Made by a program: the position numbers and the translations under genes
The notes under the pieces: generated by a model
Database searches by the model: none
Seen by the model: only the letters and a program-made list of their open reading frames with translations
Told to the model about the DNA's origin: nothing
Part shown: piece by piece, positions 8,191 to 16,901 of the stretch
How the letters are laid out: every line of letters starts with the position of its first letter
How positions within the stretch are numbered: the stretch's first letter is position 1
From: CAUZIB01 sp963578805
Lineage (GTDB): Bacteria; Acidobacteriota; Vicinamibacteria; Vicinamibacterales; UBA8438
Assembly (NCBI GenBank): GCA_963578805.1
Contig: CAUZDY010000039.1
Location: 1 to 25,566 of the forward strand
Reading direction: 5' to 3'
Length of the DNA stretch: 25,566 nucleotides

Positions 8191-9612
8191 ATGTGTGTAA
8201 CTCGCGTAATGACAGCAGTGCTACTGATGGCATCTGCCGTTCCAGCTCAAACACCGACCAATCCGCTTCCGTCGCCCATCGAAGCGGTTGACGGTCTCCT
8301 TGAAGTCAGCTTCGTCGAGTTTGCCACCCTCCCCAACATCGACGGCGAGACGGCACGCATGATGCTCCTGATCGATGAACCTGGCACGGAACGCCTGTTC
8401 GTCAACGACATGCGTGGCCCGTTGTACAGCGTGACGTACGATGGCCGGACGGTAACACATTACCTCGACGTTAATGCGGAAAACTGGAGAGTGAACGTTC
8501 AGTCTCCAAGACGCGGACTAGGTCTCCAGAGCTTCGCGTTTCATCCGCAGTTCACGCAATCTGGCACCCCTGGATTCGGCAAGCTATACACCTGGACCGA
8601 CACCTCCAACACGGTTCCAGATCCAGACTTCGTCCCGGGCGGCGGCGATAACACTCACGATATTGTCCTGCTCGAATGGACCACGGAAACTCCCGGTGCC
8701 ACAACCTACGATGGTGGTCCACCGCGCGAACTGCTTCGGATCGAGCAGCCATTTCGAAATCACAACGGTGGGCATATCGAGTTCAATCCGCTCGCCCTAC
8801 CAAGTGACCCTGACTTTGCACTGCTCTATGTGGGCATGGCCGACGGCGGTAGCGGCGGCGACCCTCTCAATAACGCCCAGAACCTCGGCTCGGTGTTTGG
8901 AAAAATTCTTCGGCTCGACCCACTCGGATCCAACAGCGCCAATGGTCGTTACGGAATCCCTGAGGACAACCCCTTTGCCAACGACCGTGACCCCACAACA
9001 CTGGGTGAAATCTATGCTTATGGCGTCCGGAACCCTCACCGTTTCGGATGGGATTCCCAGAACGGCAACCTGTTCGTCGGTGATATCGGACAGAACCTCG
9101 TCGAGGAACTGAGTCTCGTGACAGCGGGCGCGAACCTTGGCTGGAACGACTGGGAGGGCAGCTTCCGATTCATCAGTCGCGAGGAAGTCAGTCTCGTCGA
9201 CCAACGTGGTGATGCCACGGTCACATTTCCCCTCGCCGAGTACGGCCACGTAGATCCTCTGCTGCCACCACGTTCTGCCATGACCGGAGGAATCGTGTAC
9301 CGCAGAGGCGAGATTGAGAAACTGGCGAATCTTGTGCTGTTCGGCGAATTGGTCAGCGGTGAGATCTTCTACATCCCGGCCGATGATCTCCCGACAGGCG
9401 GTCAGGGAGCCATTCGCCGGATTCTGCTCAACGACAACGGTGAATCAAAGACATTCATGCAACTCATTCACGAGAAGAACGTCGAACAGGGTAAGCCGCC
9501 CACACCACGCGCCGATCTGCGCTTCGGCACGGGCCCTGGTGGTCGCGTGTTTCTACTCAATAAGCACGACGGCATCATCCGCCTGCTTGTTCCCGAGAAT
9601 GACACGCCGTAA
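8191..9612 (+). CDS. Secreted PQQ-dependent sugar dehydrogenase-like protein (sorbosone dehydrogenase family)
   Basis: About 473 residues. ATG 8191 is preferred: AGGAG lies 11 bases upstream and the N-terminus becomes a short signal peptide ending near SAVPAQ. The 45 upstream codons of the open frame look non-coding. A six-bladed propeller of the glucose/sorbosone dehydrogenase family follows: RGLGLQSFAFHPQF, GKLYTWTD, NHNGGHIEFNP (with a candidate catalytic His), LYVGMADGGSGGDP, GKILRLDP, YAYGVRNPHRFGWD, GDIGQNLVEEL, ANLGWNDWEG. Characterised relatives oxidise aldoses with PQQ in the periplasm; many environmental members have no known substrate. It converges on the neighbouring PQQ dehydrogenase across 88 bp. 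No pqq biosynthesis genes are in the window. Confidence 0.88.
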   Translation: MCVTRVMTAVLLMASAVPAQTPTNPLPSPIEAVDGLLEVSFVEFATLPNIDGETARMMLLIDEPGTERLFVNDMRGPLYSVTYDGRTVTHYLDVNAENWRVNVQSPRRGLGLQSFAFHPQFTQSGTPGFGKLYTWTDTSNTVPDPDFVPGGGDNTHDIVLLEWTTETPGATTYDGGPPRELLRIEQPFRNHNGGHIEFNPLALPSDPDFALLYVGMADGGSGGDPLNNAQNLGSVFGKILRLDPLGSNSANGRYGIPEDNPFANDRDPTTLGEIYAYGVRNPHRFGWDSQNGNLFVGDIGQNLVEELSLVTAGANLGWNDWEGSFRFISREEVSLVDQRGDATVTFPLAEYGHVDPLLPPRSAMTGGIVYRRGEIEKLANLVLFGELVSGEIFYIPADDLPTGGQGAIRRILLNDNGESKTFMQLIHEKNVEQGKPPTPRADLRFGTGPGGRVFLLNKHDGIIRLLVPENDTP

Positions 9613-9620
9613 AACATCCC

Positions 9621-9670
9621 TGCCTCAGGTCGCTGGTGTCGTCCGTACGATAGACCGGGACACCGAGGCA
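9621..9670. terminator. Bulged hairpin between two convergent genes
   Basis: TGCCTC (9621-9626) and GGTGTC (9635-9640) pair with GACACC (9659-9664) and GAGGCA (9665-9670). This gives two 6-bp helices with an 8-base bulge on one side and an 18-base loop. There is no T-tract on either side, so it is not a canonical intrinsic terminator. The position in an 88-bp convergent gap suggests a transcript-end structure. Confidence 0.35.
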
Positions 9671-9700
9671 ACCGGCCCTGCACTGGCAAGCCGAATACTC

Positions 9701-11881
9701 TCAAGGCGCTGACAGCCGGAACACGTATAGTGCGTTCGCCTGAGGGGGACTGACGAATTCTGTAGACAAAAATGTGGCAATTCGCCAAGGACTGCCACCT
9801 TCCCTCGCCGCCGTCATCGCCACATATTGGACGCCATCTACCTCAAACGTCATCGGGTATCCCTGCACGGAGGTGCCCAGTCGTGTTTTCCAGAGGGTTT
9901 CACCCGTCCGAACGTCGAACGCCCTGAACCAGCGGTCATAGTCGCCGGCGAACGCGAGGCCACCGCCGGTCGTGAGGGCCGCCGTCAGGAAGGGCGCCCT
10001 CTGCTCGACGCTCCAAACCTCCTCCATGGTGGCTACGTCGTATGCCGCTAGTTTCCCCAACATGCCGTTCGTGCCTGGCATTTCCATCCATGCCCGTTCG
10101 CCTCCACTGCCACCCCCACCGGGCTCAAGCACGATCTCTCGTCCGGCCATCTCCATACAGCTCTGGCTGAGCGGAATGACGATAAGTCCCGCATTGGGAG
10201 AGTAGCTGGTCGCTTGCCAGTTGTGTCCCCCGGCGGTCGACGGGCACACCGACACCCAGTCCCCAATTTTTGCGTTCTCGATGTCTTCCCGATATCTGAC
10301 GACTCCGGTCTCCGGATCGATCGACAAGATGTTCTGGAACACCGTCTCCTTCATGGCAATAAAACGACCATCCCGCCGGTCGAGCTTCCAGAGCACACCG
10401 TGTTTGCCTATCGTGAGCAGCGATGGCCGCCCCTCGATGTCCACCAGGACCTGTTCGAAACCCTCATCCATATCCAGAGACTCACCGGGAACATGGGTTC
10501 GATACCAAACAATTTCACCGGTGGTCACGTCCAGTGCCAGCGTTGAGTTAGCGAACAACGTCGCGTCGGCCGTGGACAACCCCCGACTGGCCGCAACCCA
10601 CGGCTTCGCCTGGGCGGTCCCAAAGTAGACCAAGCCGAGCTCTGGGTCCCAACTCCCACCATTCCAGGCTTCCCCTCCACCACGGAGCGCCAGTGGTAAA
10701 TCTCCCCAGGTGTCACCTCCGGGCTCACCGGGGCGGGCAATCGTGTACGTGCGCCAGACTTCTTCGCCCGTTCGAACGTCGTGAGCCGTGATAAAACAGC
10801 TTTCCTCAACGAAACGTGTGCAGCCGTTGATTCCGTTGATCACTTTCCCATCTGCCACGATCGGTCCGGCTGTGTTCCCAAACCCAAGCTCGGAATCGAC
10901 GATCTGTGTCTCCCACCGGACACGACCCGTTCGGGCCTCGAGCGCAACCATCGCAGCGTCCGACGTCGACACCAAGAGCTGGTCCTGCCATATTGCAACA
11001 CTCTGGACTCGCTCGCCCCCACTCGACCCTTTTCGGCGGTACTCCCAGAGGAGCGTGCCGTCCTTCGCGTCCAGCGCTTGCACCCGGTCGCCAGCACCCG
11101 TAAGAAAGAGCACTCCGTCACGCTCCAGCGGAGCGGTGCGATATCGACTTCCGTCCGGCAATCCCCACGCCCAGGCCAACTGAAGGCGGTGGACGTTCTG
11201 TGTATCGATCTGCGACAAGGGGCTGTACCCATTGGAGTTTGGTGATCGACGCCAATGTAGCCAATCACCGTCTGGGGGTGACACCAGCTCGCGCTCGGTG
11301 ACAGGGGTGAGCCAGTCCGCAACCCGGAACGTCTCCGTCATACTGGTAGTCGTCTCCGATACTCTGCCCTGGAATTCGGGAGGACTCTGGACGGAGTCGG
11401 GGGACCGCGTCGTTCCGATGCGTCCCGGAACCGGAGGAACCCCCGCCGCCTCGGCCACAACCGCGGCCTCCGTGCCAGGGATGACCGTGGAACGGGACGT
11501 CAGGGTAAGCTCGGAGTCGCCGGCCGGCACCCCATTCGCTCGAAGAATATACGCCACGACATCGGCAACGTCTTCGATGACCAGAGAGCCAATGGCTTGT
11601 GGTGGCATCGTCGACGCGATTTGATTCATTAAATCGACAACCGGTCGGGCACCCCAAGTATTCCTGAAATTTGCTCCCGCGAGCTCTGGCGCCTCGAACG
11701 ATCCCTGAAGATTGTCCAGATGACAAACCGCGCATTGCTCGGTGTAGGCCGCAGCTCCTCCATCGGCCTGTCCCGTCGTGTAGAAGGCCTCCCCGGTAGG
11801 TTGAGCCAGAACCGGAAAATCTCCTGCGAGCAAAACGACCGCCGCGAAAACTGTGGCGATGAGCTTCAGCATGATGCGCAT
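9701..11881 (-). CDS. PQQ-dependent dehydrogenase with N-terminal cytochrome c domain
   Basis: About 726 residues. ATG 11881 follows AGGAG at 10 bases; ATG 11872 and an ATG at 11932 are alternatives. After a signal peptide ending FPVLAQ comes a cytochrome c module with CAVCH (50-54) and a candidate Met92 ligand (STMPPQ). From about residue 205 an eight-bladed quinoprotein propeller follows: DWLHWRRSPNSNGYSPL, AWAWGLPDG, TGAGDRVQALDAKDG, GGEAWNGGSWDPELGLVYFGTAQAKPW in two adjacent blocks, GGHNWQATSYSPNAGLIVIPL, GLAFAGDYDRWFRAFD. Characterised quinohaemoproteins usually carry the cytochrome at the C-terminus; here it is N-terminal. The adjacent-cysteine disulfide of methanol-dehydrogenase types is not seen; instead GINGC and ESCF lie about ten residues apart. 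It oxidises an unknown alcohol or sugar in the periplasm and can pass electrons to its own haem. Confidence 0.9.
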   Translation of the reverse strand: MRIMLKLIATVFAAVVLLAGDFPVLAQPTGEAFYTTGQADGGAAAYTEQCAVCHLDNLQGSFEAPELAGANFRNTWGARPVVDLMNQIASTMPPQAIGSLVIEDVADVVAYILRANGVPAGDSELTLTSRSTVIPGTEAAVVAEAAGVPPVPGRIGTTRSPDSVQSPPEFQGRVSETTTSMTETFRVADWLTPVTERELVSPPDGDWLHWRRSPNSNGYSPLSQIDTQNVHRLQLAWAWGLPDGSRYRTAPLERDGVLFLTGAGDRVQALDAKDGTLLWEYRRKGSSGGERVQSVAIWQDQLLVSTSDAAMVALEARTGRVRWETQIVDSELGFGNTAGPIVADGKVINGINGCTRFVEESCFITAHDVRTGEEVWRTYTIARPGEPGGDTWGDLPLALRGGGEAWNGGSWDPELGLVYFGTAQAKPWVAASRGLSTADATLFANSTLALDVTTGEIVWYRTHVPGESLDMDEGFEQVLVDIEGRPSLLTIGKHGVLWKLDRRDGRFIAMKETVFQNILSIDPETGVVRYREDIENAKIGDWVSVCPSTAGGHNWQATSYSPNAGLIVIPLSQSCMEMAGREIVLEPGGGGSGGERAWMEMPGTNGMLGKLAAYDVATMEEVWSVEQRAPFLTAALTTGGGLAFAGDYDRWFRAFDVRTGETLWKTRLGTSVQGYPMTFEVDGVQYVAMTAAREGGSPWRIATFLSTEFVSPPQANALYVFRLSAP

Positions 11882-11885
11882 CTCT

Positions 11886-11921
11886 GTTGAACTCCTGGGT
11901 GAACTTCTGGTTGAACTCCTG
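11886..11921 (-). repeat. Three tandem 12-bp repeats carrying Shine-Dalgarno-like cores
   Basis: Read on the minus strand the units are CAGGAGTTCAAC, CAGAAGTTCACC and CAGGAGTTCAAC, end to end with no gaps. The unit nearest the gene provides AGGAG at 10 bases from ATG 11881. If translation began at ATG 11932 the repeats would encode RSST-RSSP-RSST. I read them as leader sequence, with the repeat multiplying the ribosome-binding core. Confidence 0.6.
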
Positions 11922-12102
11922 GACACTAGCATCTCCCGACCTCGCTCAGGCTGATTGTAGCGTGCGGAACAACAAGATACATTATCAACGGTTTGCAGGT
12001 GGGCACTCAGTGGAGCGGTAGACGCCGGGACAACACGTGAGTCCTCCGGACACCACAGAAGACTTCAGCGGAGTCCAAGGAGAACCAACTGGAGAAAACG
12101 AG

Positions 12103-12873
12103 ATGACACGCTGGATCCGTTTCGAGCACGCTGGGACTATCGGCTTCGGCACGCTGGCTGACGACACAATCGCCGTCTACGATGGCGACATGTTCGACGA
12201 GCCGACAGCGACGGGGGTCACGTTGCATTTGGACCAGGTTACGCTGGCAACGCCGACCACGGCTGGGAAAATGTTAGCCCTTTGGAATAACTCACGAGCC
12301 ATGTCTGCCAAACTGAACCAGTCCATTCCCCCCGAACCTCTGTACTTCATCAAGGCCGCCAGTTCATATCTAGCCACCGAGAGCACGATTCGCAAGCCTC
12401 CCTCCTATGACGGCAAGGTGGTCTTTGAGGGCGAGCTCGGCATCGTGATCGGTAAAGAGTGTCGCGCGGTGTCGACCGCCGACACCACCGAACACATCTT
12501 TGGCTACACCTGCGTCAACGATGTCACCGCGATTGGCATCATCGGGAAGGACGAATCATTTCAGCAGTGGACCCGAGCCAAAAGCTTCGATACGTTCGGG
12601 GTCTTCGGTCCAGTGGTGGCGACCGGACTCAACCCCCTGCAGTTGTCCGTACGCACGACCTTGAACGGCCAAGAGCGCCAGCATTACGCGGTGAGCGACC
12701 TAATCTTCCAACCAGCTGAAATCGTAAGCTTCGTCTCACAGGACATGACGTTGTACGCCGGAGATGTAATCTGCTGTGGAACATCTGTGGGTGTTGGCTC
12801 GATGAGACCGGGAAGCGTCGTCGAAGTCACCATCGAGGGTGTGGGGACGCTGCGCAACCGATACGACAACTGA
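12103..12873 (+). CDS. Fumarylacetoacetate hydrolase-family protein
   Basis: About 256 residues, cytosolic. ATG 12103 is chosen over a GTG at 12037 because GGAG lies 8 bases upstream and the N-terminus then begins MTRWIRFEHAG, normal for the family. Metal ligands are visible as Glu109 and Glu111 (FEGELGIVIGK) with Asp140 (CVNDVTA). Other blocks are YFIKAASSY and RAKSFDTFGVFGP, and the C-terminal GDVICCGTSVGVG replaces the usual GDVI-TGTP-GVG. Members hydrolyse or decarboxylate beta-diketo acids and enol-keto acids at the end of aromatic catabolism, or act as acylpyruvases or oxaloacetate decarboxylases. The precise reaction is unknown. It is divergent from the PQQ dehydrogenase and convergent with the decarboxylase-family gene 35 bp downstream. 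Confidence 0.9.
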   Translation: MTRWIRFEHAGTIGFGTLADDTIAVYDGDMFDEPTATGVTLHLDQVTLATPTTAGKMLALWNNSRAMSAKLNQSIPPEPLYFIKAASSYLATESTIRKPPSYDGKVVFEGELGIVIGKECRAVSTADTTEHIFGYTCVNDVTAIGIIGKDESFQQWTRAKSFDTFGVFGPVVATGLNPLQLSVRTTLNGQERQHYAVSDLIFQPAEIVSFVSQDMTLYAGDVICCGTSVGVGSMRPGSVVEVTIEGVGTLRNRYDN

Positions 12874-12908
12874 TTACCAGCCATTCTGGGTCAGAGTTCG
12901 ACCCGCTC

Positions 12909-13556
12909 CTACCGAGGGAACGCCCTGAGCGGGGGGGACACACCATCGGCGAGCGGCGTACGTGCCGTATTCATAAGCATCGCTAGCAACGAGTAGTACC
13001 CCATGATGCCAATTGTATCGACGACACCTTTCTCCTCGAAAATCGATACCGCCTGAGTATAGGTCGCGTCACTCACACCCCGCGTCCGCAACAGCTCCAT
13101 ACAGAAGTCGTACACCGCAGCTTCATCTTCCGACATTCGATCAGGACGCCGCCCGTCTGACAACGCGGCAATGATCTCTGCGCTAAGGCCTTCCCTCTCT
13201 GCGATCGGCGCGTGGACGGCCCACTCATACTGCTGCGTCCAGTGACGCGCCGTGATCAAAATAACGAACTCGCTGAGCCGTGGTGGCAGCGCGCTGTTGA
13301 AACGGACGTAGTCGCCCACGTTACGCGCACGACTCAGCATCTCAGGACTTCTTAACAGCGGGACAAACGGGCCGCCGAACCGCGTGGTGTTGCGAGCCTC
13401 CTTAAATTCTTCCACCGCTTCCCGCTGCGCTTCTGTCATCTGACTCTCTGGAATCGCCGGCATACGGTCTTGCCCATAGAGAACCGGGGCAGTCAGCAAC
13501 ACAAGAATCACACCCAGACACGAGCCAGTTACTCCTCCAGCACTGAGAGTCTTCAT
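12909..13556 (-). CDS. Exported carboxymuconolactone decarboxylase-family protein
   Basis: A 215-residue protein with a strong GGAGGAGGT ribosome site. Residues 1-29 form a signal peptide (GVILVLLTAPVLYGQ), which is unusual because studied decarboxylases and AhpD proteins are cytosolic. The domain shows LPPRLSEFVILITARHW followed by QQYEWAVHAPIAEREGL, the usual family core with Glu, Trp and His. The AhpD-type CxxC redox pair is absent, so a thiol peroxidase role is unlikely. It lies 135 bp downstream of the cupin gene on the same strand and is probably co-transcribed with it. Function in the periplasm is not known; lactone decarboxylation is only a family-level suggestion. Confidence 0.88.
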   Translation of the reverse strand: MKTLSAGGVTGSCLGVILVLLTAPVLYGQDRMPAIPESQMTEAQREAVEEFKEARNTTRFGGPFVPLLRSPEMLSRARNVGDYVRFNSALPPRLSEFVILITARHWTQQYEWAVHAPIAEREGLSAEIIAALSDGRRPDRMSEDEAAVYDFCMELLRTRGVSDATYTQAVSIFEEKGVVDTIGIMGYYSLLAMLMNTARTPLADGVSPPLRAFPR

Positions 13557-13691
13557 AAGACACCTCCTCCGATCGGACTAGTTTTTCATTGCTCTCTAAG
13601 GAACCCACCGGCTATAGGTCCATCTGTAGTTCGGAAATGATCCCGAGCTTACAGGACAGGGTGATGGAGCTGCCCTAAACGTCTCACTAAA

Positions 13692-14258
13692 CTAGGGACT
13701 GTTCTGCTGTTCTCGAACTCCAGTGCGAAGAAACTCATTTCGCGTCACGATCCCGATGTCATTCCCGAGATAGTCAGCCTGGCTCGTCTCTTCCATCCAC
13801 AGCGTTCCGGTAGGCTGGAGCGACACCTGGACATAATGTGCGAGCGAGTCAGGTACCGCACCGTGCCAGTGCTCCACCCAAGGAGCGGCGTACTCTGATT
13901 CGCCGACAGCAAGGGTCCTCATCCTCTCGCCACGCTTCTGAACGCGCCCTTCACCACTCATGACCATCATCATTTGGCCGCCAGGGTGACAATGCCAGTA
14001 CGAACGCATCCCCGGTTCCCAGTACGCGCCGCCCCACGGCTCACCGTTAATGACGGCGGCCGGCCAAGGCCGGCTCTGGTACACACCGGTGGCTTGGACA
14101 TCCATTCGTTCCCCCGGGCAGCTCCCGGCTGTCGGCGCAGCCGCACCACCTGCCTGTGCTGGCTGCCGAGCGTAGCTTGGTAATCGTGTATAGGCGAAAA
14201 GCAGAGTAAGCAATAAAATAAGTGAGAGAAACGGCGCTACTCTCCGATCGTTCGGCAT
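13692..14258 (-). CDS. Exported single-domain cupin protein
   Basis: About 188 residues from ATG 14258, which follows AGGAGG; the open frame extends upstream but has no ribosome site there. A basic start (MPNDRRVAPF) and a hydrophobic helix (LSLILLLTLLFAY) give a signal peptide or anchor. The cupin motif is PGMRSYWHCHPGGQMMMVMSGEG in overlapping blocks: His89, His91 and Gln95 correspond to the HxH and the fourth ligand, with Gln replacing the usual Glu. His130 in VEHWHGA supplies the second-motif ligand. Single cupins of this type pair with carboxymuconolactone decarboxylase-family proteins, as here. Likely a small metal-dependent dioxygenase, isomerase or binding protein; the substrate is unknown. 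Confidence 0.85.
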   Translation of the reverse strand: MPNDRRVAPFLSLILLLTLLFAYTRLPSYARQPAQAGGAAAPTAGSCPGERMDVQATGVYQSRPWPAAVINGEPWGGAYWEPGMRSYWHCHPGGQMMMVMSGEGRVQKRGERMRTLAVGESEYAAPWVEHWHGAVPDSLAHYVQVSLQPTGTLWMEETSQADYLGNDIGIVTRNEFLRTGVREQQNSP

Positions 14259-14358
14259 CGTGACTCGCCTCCTGAGTGTGTAATTAAGGTGCTCTGTCTT
14301 CGTTAGGAACGCCATTGTAGGGCAGACTTGGGTATTTCGGACAGACGACCTCGCCGGA

Positions 14359-14388
14359 TTGAACATTTAGGTCAAGAGCGACTAATGT
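14359..14388 (+). promoter_or_regulatory. Candidate promoter for TPWG-family copy 1
   Basis: TTGAAC (14359-14364) and TAATGT (14383-14388) are 18 bases apart, predicting a start near 14395 and a leader of about 56 bases before ATG 14451. It sits in the 192-bp gap that diverges toward the cupin gene. Pattern match only. Confidence 0.3.
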
Positions 14389-14450
14389 TACGTGTAATAA
14401 CCTGTCTTGAGCCGCGCGAGTCGGTACGCGCAGCAGTTGGGAGAAATCAG

Positions 14451-15458
14451 ATGAGCCAGCGAAACAGAGTGACGTTCACGGCACAGTTGGCGATGGTAGG
14501 CGTGGTCATCTTGCTGGCTCCGATCCCCGTCGCTGGCCAGGGCGCGAGTAGCTCGACGACGACGGCAGCAACCAGCGTCGAGTTTAAAACGCCGTGGGGC
14601 GATCCGGATTTGCAAGGCATATGGTCGTATGCCAGCATCACGCCGTTGCAGCGCCCCACTGAATTGGAGGGAAGAGAATTTCTTACCGAAGAGGAAGTGG
14701 CCGAACAGAACAACGCTGGAGCGACGCGTGCATCCTCCGAACGCCGCTCCGAACTCACACCCGAACGCGATCTCGGTCTCGCATATAACCAGGTTTGGTG
14801 GGACCGCGGCACATCGACGGGTCGTACGTCGCTAATCGTGAATACCCCAGACGGGAGGCTCCCGCCCCTGACACCCGTGGGCGAAAAGCGGCAGGCGGAG
14901 CGCCAGGAATACCGACGCACACACCAATTTGACTCATGGGTAGACCGACCTTTACAAGAACGCTGTATGACGTACCAGCGTGTGCCCCCCGTGCCATCGG
15001 GCTACAACAACACGTATCACATCTTGCAGACCCCTGGATACGTCGCCATCCTCAACGAGATGGTCCACGATGTCCGCTTCGTCCCCATAGACGGAGACCC
15101 ACACGTCAGCGAGCGGATTCGCCAGTGGAATGGGGACTCACGCGGCCACTGGGAAAATAATACGCTGGTCGTTGAGACCACCAACTACAGTGACAAAACG
15201 ACGTGGAGGGGATTTCCTGGGGTTGGCCGAACTTTGCGTGCAGTTGAGCGTTTCACACGCATCGACGCCGACACGATCGACTACCGATTCACCATCGACG
15301 ACCCGACGACCTACACTCGACCGTGGACCGTTGAGCTTCCGCTAGCGCGCCTACCGAGCTACGTGATCTACGAGTACGCGTGTCACGAGGGCAACTACTC
15401 GATCGCGAATGTCCTTACTGGCGCTCGCGCCCAAGAAAAAGCTAGGCAGGCCCCCTAG
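14451..15458 (+). CDS. Secreted uncharacterised TPWG-family protein, copy 1
   Basis: About 335 residues. ATG 14451 is preferred: GGGAG lies 7 bases upstream and a signal peptide ending IPVAGQ follows directly; the in-frame extension upstream is unlikely. After a Thr/Ser-rich linker the mature protein starts TPWGDPDLQGIW (47-58). Later blocks shared with the two other copies in this window are RTSLIVNTPDG, DRPLQERC, PGYVAILNE, QWNGDSRGHWENNTLVV in two parts (225-241), ERFTRIDADTIDY, PWTVELP and YACHEGNY. Cys172 and Cys311 are conserved in all three copies and may form a disulfide. I know no assigned function for this family, which is abundant in Acidobacteria. The next gene downstream is a copper monooxygenase fusion on the same strand, 118 bp away. 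Confidence 0.85.
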   Translation: MSQRNRVTFTAQLAMVGVVILLAPIPVAGQGASSSTTTAATSVEFKTPWGDPDLQGIWSYASITPLQRPTELEGREFLTEEEVAEQNNAGATRASSERRSELTPERDLGLAYNQVWWDRGTSTGRTSLIVNTPDGRLPPLTPVGEKRQAERQEYRRTHQFDSWVDRPLQERCMTYQRVPPVPSGYNNTYHILQTPGYVAILNEMVHDVRFVPIDGDPHVSERIRQWNGDSRGHWENNTLVVETTNYSDKTTWRGFPGVGRTLRAVERFTRIDADTIDYRFTIDDPTTYTRPWTVELPLARLPSYVIYEYACHEGNYSIANVLTGARAQEKARQAP

Positions 15459-15576
15459 GTTTCTTTGCTGTCATCTGGGTATTGTGAGTGGTATCCTAAA
15501 GACTAGATTAGTTGTCTCTTCTGTGATCGAACACAAGCGTCGACATGGGGACGAACGGGCCCCGGGGAGATCAGTC

Positions 15577-16887
15577 GTGAGAATCACGCCTCGAACGTTT
15601 GTAATCGTGACGTTGTTGGGTGGATGCCTAGCGATTTCGGCACCGGGAGTTGCAGCCGAAGAAGGCGACGTGACGTACTACGAGCACGTGCTGCCGATAT
15701 TGCAGAACAACTGTCAGAGTTGTCATCGCCCCTCAGGTACGAACATTACCGGACTCGTCGCCCCTATGTCGCTGATGACGTATGAGGAGACACGTCCCTG
15801 GGCCCGCTCGATTGCCCGAAAGGTTGAGGCGCGCGAGATGCCCCCCTGGTTTTTGTCGGCACCACACGGTGTCTTTTCGAATGAGAAGCGTCTCAGTAAC
15901 GCCGAAATCGACATGATTGTCGCTTGGGTAAATGCTGGCGCCCCGGCGGGAGATATGGCATCCGGCCCCGAGCCGCTCGTCTTCCCCGAGGAACTCAATG
16001 ACGGATGGACACTTGGTAAACCTGACTTTGTGGTCACGATGGATCTATACACGGTGGCTGACGACATCTATGACCTCAATATCAGTTTTCGGAAAGCGAT
16101 AGCCGAGCACCTAGTGCCAGAAGACGTGTGGGTGCAGGGCTGGGAATTTCGAGCCGGGAGTAACGGCGATCGCGTACACCACTTTTGCTCGGGCGTAATT
16201 TCCCCAGGCGAAGACGTGGCACCGGTCGTTCCTGGAGGCGACGATACTGACAACGTCCGTTCGTCCCTAGGGTGCATGGCAGCCGGGGCCGAATCGACCA
16301 TGCTCCCTGATGGCTTTGGTCTGCTAATTCCAAAAGGCTCGACGCTGAGCTTCGGGATGCACTACAACAAGGAAGCAGGTCCCGGAACGTCATTCCAGAA
16401 CGCTGCCGAGTTGGGGTTCTTTGTCGCCAAGACGCCTCCCAAGCACGCCATTAAATATGCGCGGATCGCCAACGAAGGATTCGAGATTCCGCCACACCAT
16501 CCAAATTACCACGTCGGGTCTGCATGGACGCTTAAGAAAGACATCGCCCTACTTACATTGTGGCCACATTCGCACTTTCGAGGGAAGGCAACGCGAATCA
16601 CCGCGACCTATCCAGACGGCCGAGAGGAGCTCTTACTTGACCTGCCAGAATGGGACCAGAGTTGGCAGGTGACGTACAAGTATCGTGAGCCGAAGATCCT
16701 GCCGATGGGAACCCAAATCGACGTACATTGGTGGTTCGACAACACGGTAGGACGCGCCGCGCGCTACAACTTGAACCCTGATCGTGCCGTTGGCGATGGA
16801 CCGCGCACCTATGATGAGATGCAGCGTGGGTTTTTCACCTACGCAGAGCTCGAGTCGGACGCCGTAAATACAACAATCGGCCAGTAA
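15577..16887 (+). CDS. Cytochrome c-PHM-like copper monooxygenase fusion, secreted
   Basis: About 436 residues from GTG 15577, which follows GGGGAGA at about 7 bases and opens a signal peptide (RITPRTFVIVTLL to GVAAEE). The frame runs further upstream but without a ribosome site. The first module is a cytochrome c with CQSCH (46-50). The second matches the two-domain fold of peptidylglycine hydroxylating and dopamine beta-monooxygenases: His201-His202 (RVHHFCSG) and His262 (FGMHYNK) for one copper, His331 and His333 (LWPHSHFRG) with Met377 (ILPMGTQ) for the other. The full ligand set is therefore present. The haem domain could supply electrons in place of ascorbate. Substrate unknown. The DUF2911 gene follows after 14 bp, implying one transcript. 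Confidence 0.87.
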   Translation: MRITPRTFVIVTLLGGCLAISAPGVAAEEGDVTYYEHVLPILQNNCQSCHRPSGTNITGLVAPMSLMTYEETRPWARSIARKVEAREMPPWFLSAPHGVFSNEKRLSNAEIDMIVAWVNAGAPAGDMASGPEPLVFPEELNDGWTLGKPDFVVTMDLYTVADDIYDLNISFRKAIAEHLVPEDVWVQGWEFRAGSNGDRVHHFCSGVISPGEDVAPVVPGGDDTDNVRSSLGCMAAGAESTMLPDGFGLLIPKGSTLSFGMHYNKEAGPGTSFQNAAELGFFVAKTPPKHAIKYARIANEGFEIPPHHPNYHVGSAWTLKKDIALLTLWPHSHFRGKATRITATYPDGREELLLDLPEWDQSWQVTYKYREPKILPMGTQIDVHWWFDNTVGRAARYNLNPDRAVGDGPRTYDEMQRGFFTYAELESDAVNTTIGQ

Positions 16888-16901
16888 GACTAGCGTGAGC
16901 C

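Noticed and set aside
12888..12904. GGGTC/GACCC hairpin between the convergent FAH-family and decarboxylase-family genes
   Set aside because: Only 5 bp of stem with a 7-base loop and no T-run; too weak to call.
14328..14450. In-frame extension of TPWG copy 1 upstream of 14451
   Set aside because: It would bury the signal peptide behind 41 residues and has no ribosome site, whereas ATG 14451 has a good one.
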